A stretch of 64,000 nucleotides of DNA from positions 1 to 64,000 of IMG/VR virus record IMGVR_UViG_3300025626_000018; one strand, written 5' to 3'. This stretch comes from a virus. Positions 1 through 7,745 of this stretch are shown here, in pieces. How positions within the stretch are numbered: position 1 is the stretch's first letter; each line of letters starts with the position of its first letter. The notes beneath the pieces are model-generated. The model worked only from the letters and a program-made list of their open reading frames with translations, was not told where the DNA came from and ran no database searches. Made by a program: the position numbers and the translations under genes.

Positions 1-1
1 T

Positions 2-331
2 GCGCGCAGACAAAATAGATTATATATTCGTGGCGACTTTGCTGATAAAGATATTACGGCCGGAAAGTATTTAATTGTTGAATGCACTTCTGCAATTGAT
101 CCAGAAACTTTTACTTCAGTTTATGATGATAAATTTTTAAAAAAATATGCAACCCAGCTTATTAAAAAACAATGGGGGGCTAATCTTTCAAAGTTTGAAG
201 GTATGCAATTACCGGGTGGGGTTAGCCTTAATGGCCGGCAGTTATATGAAGATGCCGTAGCGGAACTTGAAAAATTAGAAGAAACTATTAGATTGGAATA
301 TGAATTTCCGGCAGACTTTTTTGTAGGATAA
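2..331 (+). CDS. gp13: Neck protein gp13, C-terminal part (gene enters from the left edge)
   Basis: An open frame without a start runs from the window edge to a TAA and encodes about 109 residues. It contains KKQWGANLSKF followed by LPGGVSLNGR and a Glu/Lys-rich helix near the end, a pattern I associate with the C-terminus of gp13 neck proteins in marine T4-like phages. It sits directly before gp14, as gp13 does in T4. gp13 and gp14 form the collar that closes the filled head and joins it to the tail. The identification rests on position and a remembered C-terminal pattern; the catalogue-defining N-terminus is outside the window. Confidence 0.6.
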   Translation, partial: ARRQNRLYIRGDFADKDITAGKYLIVECTSAIDPETFTSVYDDKFLKKYATQLIKKQWGANLSKFEGMQLPGGVSLNGRQLYEDAVAELEKLEETIRLEYEFPADFFVG

Positions 332-335
332 TTTA

Positions 336-1250
336 ATGGCTACAAATATTCATTTCTCACAAAAAGTAAGATCAGAACAATTATTATATGAAGATATTGT
401 TATTGAATCTTTAAAGATGTACGGACAAGATGTATATTATCTTCCCAGAAGTATTACTGGCGAGGATAAAATACTTGGAGAAGATGTAGCATCAAGATTT
501 GGTAGTGCATATAAAATAGAAATGTATATTGAAAATACTGATGGTTTTGATGGGGAAGGTGATCTGTTTACTCGGTTCGGAATAGAAATCAGAGATCAAG
601 CTAGCTTTGTGGTTTCAAGAAGAAGATGGATACAAATAGCTCGCCGCGATGACAATGCACTAAATGAATTAAGACCACACGAAGGCGATTTAATTTATTT
701 ACCGCTATCAAATTCTTTGTTTGAAATAATGCATGTAGAGCATGAAAATCCGTTTTATCAGTTAAGCCATCTACCAACATTTAAATTGCGGTGTGAATTA
801 TTTGAATATGCAGATGAGGATATGGATACTGGCATTAATGCAATTGATTCTATTGAAGATCAATCATACGGTGTAATATTAACACTAGCAAATAATGCAG
901 ATGAAGTAGGTACAAATCCAGACTTTTTACCAGGTGAATTCATTGAGCATGAGCTTGCGTCAGGCAGTATTATTACAGCAGATGTGGTAGCATATAATAG
1001 TGATACAAATAAATTAAGAGTTACTAATCTTTCCCATGATAGCGCAGATGTTTGGGCAGAATTTGAAAGTGGTGGCACTATTTTGAATTACAGACCAGAC
1101 GGCACAATTACAAGGACAATTGCATCACTTACCGAAGACTTTGGCAATAATAATTATCAAATGAATGATGAATTTGATACGTCAAATAGTGTATATGATT
1201 TCTTAGATTTTAGCGAAGCAAATCCATTTGGTGATCCGGAGGATACATAA
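336..1250 (+). CDS. gp14: Neck protein gp14
   Basis: This 304-residue protein resembles the T4 gp14 neck protein, which with gp13 seals the head after packaging and provides the docking site for the tail. The start MATNIHFSQKVRSEQ and the following block with DVYYLPR are typical of gp14 in marine T4-like phages. The C-terminus is acidic and ends in FGDPEDT. Its stop overlaps the start of gp15 by one base (ATAATG), indicating translational coupling in the late head-tail operon. The call is confident because of both sequence pattern and gene order. Confidence 0.88.
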   Translation: MATNIHFSQKVRSEQLLYEDIVIESLKMYGQDVYYLPRSITGEDKILGEDVASRFGSAYKIEMYIENTDGFDGEGDLFTRFGIEIRDQASFVVSRRRWIQIARRDDNALNELRPHEGDLIYLPLSNSLFEIMHVEHENPFYQLSHLPTFKLRCELFEYADEDMDTGINAIDSIEDQSYGVILTLANNADEVGTNPDFLPGEFIEHELASGSIITADVVAYNSDTNKLRVTNLSHDSADVWAEFESGGTILNYRPDGTITRTIASLTEDFGNNNYQMNDEFDTSNSVYDFLDFSEANPFGDPEDT

Positions 1251-2023
1251 TGTTTCAATATTTTTATCATCAAACACTCCGAAAAACTGTTGCAACTTTT
1301 GGTACAATTTTCAATAATATTAAAGTAATACGGGCTGATGCTAATGGAAAAGTTTTAAACCAAACCAAGGTTCCTTTAGCTTATGCTCCAAGATCTAAGT
1401 TTCTTGAAAGAATTAGAACTACTGATAATTTAGAAACAGATACTAAAGTTGCTTTAAAGCTGCCACGGATGTCCTTTGAGATTACTTCTATATCATATGA
1501 TGCCGAAAGAAAATTACCTAAAATGAATAATTACTATCGTTATACTGATAGTACGACTAATAAAAATAAATTTTTGGCACCTGTGCCATATTTGATTTCA
1601 TTTCAACTCAATGTATATTCAAAAACACAAGATGATGCTTTACAAATAGTAGAACAAATAATACCATATTTTGCACCTCAATATAGTATTACAGTAAAAC
1701 CATTTACTGAATTCACCGATATTAAACATGATATTCCTATTACTTTGCAATCAGTAACATTTTCTGATGATTTTGAAGGCTCTCAGGAAACTCGAAGAAC
1801 TATTATATATACATTAGACTTTCAAATGAATACTTTCTTTTATGGGCCAGTATATAATCAAGGATTTATTCGTGAAGCAATTACAGATATTGGAATTCTT
1901 GGTGATACTGCCGTAGATTCTGATGGAAAAATTGCAAGAATAACTGTTACACCATCTCCTGAAAATGTAACACCACCTAATGACTTTGGATTTAATGAAG
2001 ATATAGAGTATTTTAATGAATGA
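1250..2023 (+). CDS. gp15: Proximal tail sheath stabilizer gp15
   Basis: The 257-residue product begins MFQYFYHQTLRKTVATFGTIFNNI, the usual start of gp15 in this group. gp15 caps the top of the tail tube and sheath and stabilizes the connection to the head. A conserved middle block (RMSFEITSISYDAERKLPK) and the segment around FYGPVYNQG also fit the family. It overlaps gp16 by 8 bp, and the order 13-14-15-16-17-18 is that of T4. Confidence 0.88.
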   Translation: MFQYFYHQTLRKTVATFGTIFNNIKVIRADANGKVLNQTKVPLAYAPRSKFLERIRTTDNLETDTKVALKLPRMSFEITSISYDAERKLPKMNNYYRYTDSTTNKNKFLAPVPYLISFQLNVYSKTQDDALQIVEQIIPYFAPQYSITVKPFTEFTDIKHDIPITLQSVTFSDDFEGSQETRRTIIYTLDFQMNTFFYGPVYNQGFIREAITDIGILGDTAVDSDGKIARITVTPSPENVTPPNDFGFNEDIEYFNE

Positions 2024-2393
2024 TTCTGATAATGTAAATAATGATTTTGAATATTCCAGAAAAACATATTATGACCTAATTGAAAAGGGTAATAATGCAC
2101 TTGAAGAAATGATGGAAGTTGCAAAAGCATTAGAGCATCCTCGCGCCTTTGAGGTTGTTTCTGGGATGATAAAAAATATTTCTGATGTAAATGATCGATT
2201 AATGGATTTACATAAAAAGAAAAAAGAATATAATTCAAAAGGCAATCAAAAATCCATTGAGGGCGGAACTACTAATAATAATTTATTTTTAGGTTCTACT
2301 ACAGATTTACAGCGAATGTTGCATGATGCTGCAAAAGCTAATGATATTATTGATATGGTGAAAGTTGATAGCAATGAATCAACAACTAAATGA
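2016..2393 (+). CDS. gp16: Terminase small subunit gp16
   Basis: A 125-residue, mostly helical protein located immediately before the terminase large subunit. The central segment RAFEVVSGMIKNISDVNDRLMD and a C-terminal tail rich in charged residues match gp16 of marine T4-like phages. gp16 forms a ring that recognises concatemeric DNA and stimulates the gp17 motor. Its 3' end overlaps the first codons of the large-subunit gene by about 20 bp, so the two subunits are likely made together. Confidence 0.85.
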   Translation: MNDSDNVNNDFEYSRKTYYDLIEKGNNALEEMMEVAKALEHPRAFEVVSGMIKNISDVNDRLMDLHKKKKEYNSKGNQKSIEGGTTNNNLFLGSTTDLQRMLHDAAKANDIIDMVKVDSNESTTK

Positions 2394-3366
2394 TTCTTAT
2401 AATGGTAATCAAAATGTAAAACGTGATGGTGTTACTCAGCAATTTACAAAAGAAGAAATTACTGAATATGCTAAATGTATGTATGATCCGGTTTACTTTG
2501 CAAAAACTTATTGCAAAGTAATTCATTTAGATCGTGGTTTAGTTAACTTTGAGCTATATCCATATCAAGAAAAAATGTTTAATCATTTTAATGATAATCG
2601 CTTTTCTATTGTTTTAGCGTGTCGCCAATCAGGCAAATCTATTTCTTCTGTAGCATATATTCTTTGGTTTGCTATTTTTCATAGTGAAAAAACTATTGCA
2701 GTAATGGCTAATAAGGGCGCAACGGCACGCGAAATGCTTGGTCGTATTACTCTTATGCTAGAAAATTTACCATTCTTTTTGCAGCCTGGTTGTAAAGCAT
2801 TAAATAAAGGAAGTATAGAATTTTCTAATAACTCTCGGGTTATTGCTGCGGCAACAAGTGGATCATCTATTCGTGGTATGTCAGTTTCATTATTGTATTT
2901 AGACGAGTTTGCTTTTGTTGAAAGAGCTAGTGAATTTTATACATCTACATATCCAGTGGTTTCATCAGGTAAAGATACAAAAGTTATTATTACATCAACT
3001 GCTAATGGTATTGGCAATGTTTTCCATAAAATATGGGAAGGCGCAGTACAAGAAACTAATAATTATAAACCGTTTAGAGTTGACTGGTGGGATGTACCTG
3101 GACGAGATAAAGAATGGAAAAAACAAACAGTTGCAAATACATCTAAATTGCAATTTGACCAAGAATTTGGTAATTGCCTTAAAAGTTCTTCCCAAATTAC
3201 TATTTGTATAAATAACTATATAGCAGAAATAACTATAGGAAATTTATATGAGTGTATCCAACGAGGATCAACATCTGGTTTATCTGTTGACGAGGAAATC
3301 AGACTCGCAGCAATACGTTGGTATAACGATAGACAGACGTATGAAGCAGAGAATGGGAGACCATAA
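2374..3366 (+). CDS. gp17: Terminase large subunit gp17, N-terminal half (ATPase) fused to a split-intein N fragment
   Basis: Residues 1-267 are the packaging ATPase domain. A Walker A motif CRQSGKS is at about 83-89, Walker B LLYLDEF at about 173-179, and a coupling motif STANG follows. At codon 3175 the sequence turns from terminase (QEFGN) into CLKSSSQITI..., a Cys-started intein N fragment; the nuclease domain is absent here. ATG 2374 is preferred to the TTG at 2365. The last ~37 residues overlap the endonuclease gene that starts at 3248 and probably have no function. The partner half is encoded at 3913-5037; protein trans-splicing would give a 532-residue terminase. Confidence 0.93.
   Translation: MNQQLNDSYNGNQNVKRDGVTQQFTKEEITEYAKCMYDPVYFAKTYCKVIHLDRGLVNFELYPYQEKMFNHFNDNRFSIVLACRQSGKSISSVAYILWFAIFHSEKTIAVMANKGATAREMLGRITLMLENLPFFLQPGCKALNKGSIEFSNNSRVIAAATSGSSIRGMSVSLLYLDEFAFVERASEFYTSTYPVVSSGKDTKVIITSTANGIGNVFHKIWEGAVQETNNYKPFRVDWWDVPGRDKEWKKQTVANTSKLQFDQEFGNCLKSSSQITICINNYIAEITIGNLYECIQRGSTSGLSVDEEIRLAAIRWYNDRQTYEAENGRP
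3175..3258 (+). other. Split-intein N fragment (IntN) in gp17
   Basis: The fragment starts with the catalytic Cys1 directly after the extein residue Asn267 and runs about 28 residues (CLKSSSQITI ... GNLYECI). This very short N part is the hallmark of atypical split inteins such as the metagenomic AceL-TerL intein, whose N fragment I recall as 25 residues with the same C...I.I.DLY layout. The exact C-terminal border is uncertain because no conserved motif marks it and the reading frame continues into the endonuclease gene. Confidence 0.85.
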
Positions 3367-3958
3367 AAGATCAAAAAGATTTCGCGAAGATGAATTTACT
3401 GTAGAAATACTAGAAAAAAGTAGTGATAGAAATTACATTAATGAACGTGAAGAATATTGGATTCGTAAATTAGACACGTTTAATAATGGTTTAAATGAAT
3501 CTTGGTCTGGAAAAGGACATGGGCACAATTCTCCTAATTTTACTACTGAAGGATATTTGTACTCAGAAGAATCGCGGAAAAAAATGAGTGAGTCTGCTAA
3601 AAAAAGAGGCGGGGGCTCAGAACAAATGAGACAGTTGTCTTTGAATCAATGGAAGGATCCAAAAATAAGACAACACCATTCAGAAATTAGAAAAGGTAAA
3701 AGGTTGAAACCACCGAAAATTTCTGATAAAAAAGTAATTGAAATTAGAACTCATTATGAAAAAGAAAAATTAAATTGTGAAAAAGAAATTAAAGAATACA
3801 ATGAAAATGCAAAGAAAAAAGGATGGCTTCAAAAAACTCCATCATCACATTTTGCAAGAAAATATGCAGAACACTATAAATGCTCAAATGTCACATTAAA
3901 GGGTATTATTGAATGGAAAACACGAACACACGTTCTCCCATCAATATACAAATCTTAA
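3248..3958 (+). CDS. GIY-YIG homing endonuclease between the two terminase halves
   Basis: A 236-residue free-standing endonuclease. The GIY-YIG core is present as VYLLT followed by QYVGIT (residues ~11-27), then a conserved Arg in DRRMKQRMGDHK and a catalytic Glu in EREEYWIRKLDTFNNG. A NUMOD3-like segment (YSEESRKKMSESAKK) and a basic, possibly DNA-binding C-terminus follow. It has its own ribosome site (TAGGAAA before ATG 3248), overlaps the upstream half-gene by 119 bp and the downstream half-gene by 46 bp. The likely role is to cut intein-less terminase alleles of competing phages and spread the split-intein cassette. Confidence 0.9.
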   Translation: MSVSNEDQHLVYLLTRKSDSQQYVGITIDRRMKQRMGDHKRSKRFREDEFTVEILEKSSDRNYINEREEYWIRKLDTFNNGLNESWSGKGHGHNSPNFTTEGYLYSEESRKKMSESAKKRGGGSEQMRQLSLNQWKDPKIRQHHSEIRKGKRLKPPKISDKKVIEIRTHYEKEKLNCEKEIKEYNENAKKKGWLQKTPSSHFARKYAEHYKCSNVTLKGIIEWKTRTHVLPSIYKS

Positions 3959-4239
3959 CACCATCCGGTTTTCAATCGTTTGATGGAGTAAAAAGATATT
4001 GGCATGAAAAATATTTAAAATTTATTTTTGAAGACAATACAGCTGTTGAATGCGCGGTTGATCACAGATTCATTATTAATGATAAAGAAGTCTATGCCCG
4101 GGATGTGCTCATAGGCGATAACATAGGTAAGATTGTATCGCGTATCAGTAAAATAAACGAAGGTGACTATTTTTATGATCCGGTAAATGTAGGTAATGGA
4201 AGTGTGTATAATCATGACCAAGGGTTTGTATCACATAAC
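3913..4239 (+). other. Split-intein C fragment (IntC) in gp17
   Basis: The 109-residue fragment starts MENTNTRSPINIQILTPSGF, contains the block-B-like AVDHRFI with its His, the segment VYARDVLIGD, and ends YDPVNV...GFVSHN, the intein C-terminal His-Asn. Its layout closely follows the C fragment of the AceL-TerL intein as I remember it. No endonuclease domain is embedded; that function is in the separate neighbouring gene. Confidence 0.88.
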
Positions 4240-5037
4240 ACTTTTTTTGGAACGGGCGATACTTTAATTGGTGCCGAAGTTTTGTTATCTCTTAGAAGAA
4301 AAGATCCAATAAACGTTACTCGGGATAATGTTTATGTATATGAGGAATCTAAAAAAGATCACCAATATATAATGACAGTAGATGTTGCGAAAGGTAGGGG
4401 TCAAGACTATAGTACATTTACTATAATTGATGTTAGTGTAAATCCATTTAAACAGGTAGCTACATATAGAGATAATCATATTTCTCCATTATTATATCCA
4501 AATATTATTTATAAATATGCTATGTCATATAATGAAGCAATGGTTGTTATAGAATCTAATGATGCTGGGCAAGTTGTATGTAATGGTTTATATCATGATT
4601 TAGAATATGAAAATATGTTTGTTGAATCGGCAGTAAAGTCTGGTTCACTTGGTATGTTAATGACACGCAAAGTTAAAAGAATTGGTTGTTCTTCATTTAA
4701 AGATTTAATGGAAAATAATAAATTAGATATTATGGATGAAAATACCATATTAGAAATTTCTACATTTACGGCGCGGGGGCAATCATATGAAGCATCTGAT
4801 GGAAATCACGATGATTTAGTAATGAATTTAATATTATTTTCTTATTTTGTTGGAACATCATTTTTTAATGAATTAACTGATATTAGTATTAAAGATTTGA
4901 TGTTTGAACAACGAATGAAAGAAATAGACGATGATATTGTCCCATTCGGTTTTTACGATGATGGGCAATCTACAGTAATTGATGATACTACATTTCATTC
5001 TAGTTGGGCTATAGAAGAACACCAGAATGATTGGTAA
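3913..5037 (+). CDS. gp17: Terminase large subunit gp17, C-terminal half (nuclease) led by a split-intein C fragment
   Basis: Residues 1-109 are an intein C fragment ending in the conserved FVSHN, followed by extein residue Thr (the +1 nucleophile) and FFGTGDTLI, which continues the terminase exactly where the upstream half stops. The nuclease domain carries the T4-type acidic residues: DVAKGRGQDYS (Asp401 of T4), VIESNDAG (Glu458) and DGNHDDLV (Asp542). A good ribosome site (AAAGGG) lies 9 nt before ATG 3913. The C extein is 265 residues. After trans-splicing the protein should be a complete head-packaging motor. Confidence 0.93.
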   Translation: MENTNTRSPINIQILTPSGFQSFDGVKRYWHEKYLKFIFEDNTAVECAVDHRFIINDKEVYARDVLIGDNIGKIVSRISKINEGDYFYDPVNVGNGSVYNHDQGFVSHNTFFGTGDTLIGAEVLLSLRRKDPINVTRDNVYVYEESKKDHQYIMTVDVAKGRGQDYSTFTIIDVSVNPFKQVATYRDNHISPLLYPNIIYKYAMSYNEAMVVIESNDAGQVVCNGLYHDLEYENMFVESAVKSGSLGMLMTRKVKRIGCSSFKDLMENNKLDIMDENTILEISTFTARGQSYEASDGNHDDLVMNLILFSYFVGTSFFNELTDISIKDLMFEQRMKEIDDDIVPFGFYDDGQSTVIDDTTFHSSWAIEEHQNDW

Positions 5038-5055
5038 AGTCTAAACTTAAATTCT

Positions 5056-5063
5056 TATAAATA
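5056..5063 (+). promoter_or_regulatory. T4-type late promoter TATAAATA before gp18
   Basis: The octamer TATAAATA, the consensus recognised by the gp55 late sigma factor in T4, lies 66 bp before the gp18 start. A good ribosome site (AAAGGA) precedes the gene. Confidence 0.75.
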
Positions 5064-5128
5064 ATAGTAATTGAATATAACCTTATTATGAAATACATAT
5101 AATTTTACTCTCTGCAAAGGAATAAGAC

Positions 5129-7108
5129 ATGGCCATAGGAAATCCATCTGTGTCACCAGCAGTTGTTACAAGAGAAATTGACTTAACCAACGGTGTACCA
5201 AACGCTAGCTCATCTACCGGAGCTATGGTTGGTAATTTTCGTTGGGGTCCAGTTGACCAGCCAATTCTTGTAAGCAACGAAGGCACACTAGTAAGCGTTT
5301 TCGGAAATCCTTCTGATGAAACATCAGTAGATTTTCATACAGCTTCATACTTTTTAAAATACTCTAATAGCCTACAGGTAGTTAGAGAAGTATACGAAGC
5401 CGGTACTGAAGCAACAGCAACAGCTGCAGTTGATTCTGACGGACTCGTATTAACACTCACAGTTTCAGAAGGCGGTGAAGATTATGTCACTGCCCCTGCC
5501 GTAACAATTACCGCTGCTGATAGCGGCGATACACCAACATTAACAGCTACAATTTCTGGGGGTGCGGTTACAGCGCTCACAGTAACTCCGGGCGCAACAC
5601 CATTTTTATACAATTCAAATCCAACAATTACTATTTCTGGTGGCCAAGGGTCTGATATTGTAAATGCTTATGGTGCCGACACTGCTCGTACCCCTACATC
5701 AATTCCGCTTGTTAAAAATGATGATAATTGGGATGTTCAAGAATCAACGCTTAAAGCAGCCAGCCATGAAATTATCGCGAGATATCCTGGCGCACTTGGC
5801 AATTCATTAAAAGTTGAAGTATGCTCCGATACCGGATTTGCTGCTTGGGCATTTAAAGGCGAATTTGATGCTGCTCCTGGGTTATCACCATTTGCTAGTA
5901 ATGTTGGCGCAACTGGTACGGATGAAGTACACGTTGCAGTAATTGATGAAGACGGCGTAATTTCTGGTACAAAAGGCAAAGTTCTTGAAACTTTTGCATT
6001 TGTTTCGGTTGCAACTAATGCTAAAACATCAAATGGCACTGGCAATTATATTTTAGATGTGATTAACAGAGGTTCGGCATTTATTCATATGGCGAATATT
6101 CCAGGTGTTGTTACACCAGCTCAAGCTGTAAACGGTGTTGTACACGCAACATTTACAGGCGCTGCAAAAGCTATTTCTTTAACAAATGGTAGCGATAGCC
6201 GGGCATTGGGTACCGCACAATATATTAGCGGGTTTGACCAATTTGCAGACAAAGACACTACATTGGTAGATTTCTTAATTGCACCTGGAATGGCCCTTGC
6301 TGCTGATCAAACAACCGTAGTTAATGATTTGGTGGCAAAAGTACAAGGTACTAATGGCAGAAAAGATTGCGTTGTTATTGCATCACCAAATAGAAACTCA
6401 GTAGTTGGTGTAGCAAAAGCTAATATTAATGCAGCAATTATTGCGAATGTATCCTTTACACGTAGTTCATATTTAGTAGTTGACAACAACTATCTAAAAG
6501 TCTATGATAAATTTAACGATAAATACATTTATATTCCAGCAGCATCTTCTACAGCCGGTATTATGGCTTCTACAGATCTTAATGCTGCTGCTTGGTATTC
6601 ACCAGCGGGTACACGCCGTGGGCAATATTTGGGTGTTACCGGGCTATCATACAATGCATCTAAAACAGAAAGAGATGAATTGTATAAAGCGGGAATCAAC
6701 CCTGTAGCAAATATTCCAGGAAATGGTGTATTGTTATTTGGTGATAAAACTCACTTAAACAGACCCTCCGCATTTGATAGAATCAACGTTCGTAGACTCT
6801 TCTTGTTGTTGGAAAGATCTATTGCGGCAGCGTCGCAAAATATTCTTTTCGAATTCAACGACGAATTTACTCGTGCAGAATTCTTAAATATTGTAGAGCC
6901 AGTATTAAGAGATATTAAAGGTAGAAGAGGTATCACTGATTTTTCAGTTATATGCGACGAAACCAATAATACCGGCGAGATCATTGATGCTAACCAATTT
7001 GTAGCCTCTATGTTCATTAAACCAGCAAGATCAATTAACTTCATCACTCTAAATTTCGTAGCTGTTCGCTCCGGTGTTTCGTTTGAAGAAGTTGTTGGCG
7101 CAGCATAA
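5129..7108 (+). CDS. gp18: Tail sheath protein gp18
   Basis: This 659-residue protein is the contractile sheath subunit. The N-terminus (SPAVVTREIDLTNGVPN, then GNFRWGPVDQP) and the C-terminal block ending with NFITLNFVAVRSGVSFEEV are characteristic of gp18. Between about residues 88 and 190 there is a Thr/Val/Gly-rich insert with repeated VTAPAVTIT / NSNPTITISGG phrases, which looks like a beta-rich domain exposed on the sheath surface. It follows a T4-type late promoter and precedes the tube gene, the standard order. Confidence 0.93.
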   Translation: MAIGNPSVSPAVVTREIDLTNGVPNASSSTGAMVGNFRWGPVDQPILVSNEGTLVSVFGNPSDETSVDFHTASYFLKYSNSLQVVREVYEAGTEATATAAVDSDGLVLTLTVSEGGEDYVTAPAVTITAADSGDTPTLTATISGGAVTALTVTPGATPFLYNSNPTITISGGQGSDIVNAYGADTARTPTSIPLVKNDDNWDVQESTLKAASHEIIARYPGALGNSLKVEVCSDTGFAAWAFKGEFDAAPGLSPFASNVGATGTDEVHVAVIDEDGVISGTKGKVLETFAFVSVATNAKTSNGTGNYILDVINRGSAFIHMANIPGVVTPAQAVNGVVHATFTGAAKAISLTNGSDSRALGTAQYISGFDQFADKDTTLVDFLIAPGMALAADQTTVVNDLVAKVQGTNGRKDCVVIASPNRNSVVGVAKANINAAIIANVSFTRSSYLVVDNNYLKVYDKFNDKYIYIPAASSTAGIMASTDLNAAAWYSPAGTRRGQYLGVTGLSYNASKTERDELYKAGINPVANIPGNGVLLFGDKTHLNRPSAFDRINVRRLFLLLERSIAAASQNILFEFNDEFTRAEFLNIVEPVLRDIKGRRGITDFSVICDETNNTGEIIDANQFVASMFIKPARSINFITLNFVAVRSGVSFEEVVGAA

Positions 7109-7123
7109 AGATAGGAAAATAAA

Positions 7124-7669
7124 ATGGCTATTTTAGGCGTCGATGATTTCAAATCAAAATTAAAAGGTGGTGGTGCAAGACCCAATTTATTTAAAGTAGT
7201 AATGGGTTTTCCGGCATATGCAGGGGGCGATGTTGAATTAACATCTTTCTTATGTAAAGGGGCCAATCTACCGGCATCAACAATGGGTAATATTCCTATT
7301 GGATTTAGAGGTCGTCAAATACAAATCGCGGGAGACAGAACTTTTGAACCGTGGACAGTTACTATTATCAATGATACTGACTTTAGAATCAGATCTGCAA
7401 TGGAAAGATGGATGAATGGCATGAATGCACATAGTGCAAATACTGGCCGCACTAATCCGTTAGACTATCAAGCGGATATGGAAGTTCAACAGCTAGATAA
7501 AGATGAAACAATTCTTTATAGATACAAATTTAAGGGTGCATTCCCAACAAACGTATCGGCGATTGATCTTGCATATGATAATAATGATACTGTTGAGGAA
7601 TTCTCAGTGGAATTCCAAATTCAATATTGGGAAAGTAATGCTACCGGTGCTAATGGGCAGGTAGAATAA
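7124..7669 (+). CDS. gp19: Tail tube protein gp19
   Basis: The 181-residue product is the hexameric inner tube subunit. It begins MAILGVDDFKSKLKGGGARPN and contains the family phrase ANLPASTMGNIPIGFRGRQI and the strand SVEFQIQYWE near the end, as in T4-like gp19. It lies 15 bp after gp18 and is followed by a strong hairpin. It would be expressed with the sheath from the late promoter at 5056. Confidence 0.93.
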   Translation: MAILGVDDFKSKLKGGGARPNLFKVVMGFPAYAGGDVELTSFLCKGANLPASTMGNIPIGFRGRQIQIAGDRTFEPWTVTIINDTDFRIRSAMERWMNGMNAHSANTGRTNPLDYQADMEVQQLDKDETILYRYKFKGAFPTNVSAIDLAYDNNDTVEEFSVEFQIQYWESNATGANGQVE

Positions 7670-7701
7670 ACTACTTAATTATTGAATAAATAAAACTAAT
7701 G

Positions 7702-7726
7702 GAGGAGAAGGACAATCCTTCTCCTC
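7702..7726 (+). terminator. Strong hairpin between gp19 and gp20
   Basis: An 11-bp perfect inverted repeat (GAGGAGAAGGA / TCCTTCTCCTC) with a 3-nt CAA loop. No T run follows, so it is not a classic rho-independent terminator; it could slow polymerase, protect the 3' end of tail mRNA or sequester a GGAGG ribosome site. Confidence 0.5.
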
Positions 7727-7745
7727 TATAAGGTAAGGATAGAGA

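Noticed and set aside
3175-3366. A simple frameshift or sequencing error breaking the terminase gene
   Set aside because: The two halves end and begin with matching intein fragments at the same extein junction, and a complete endonuclease gene with its own ribosome site lies between them.
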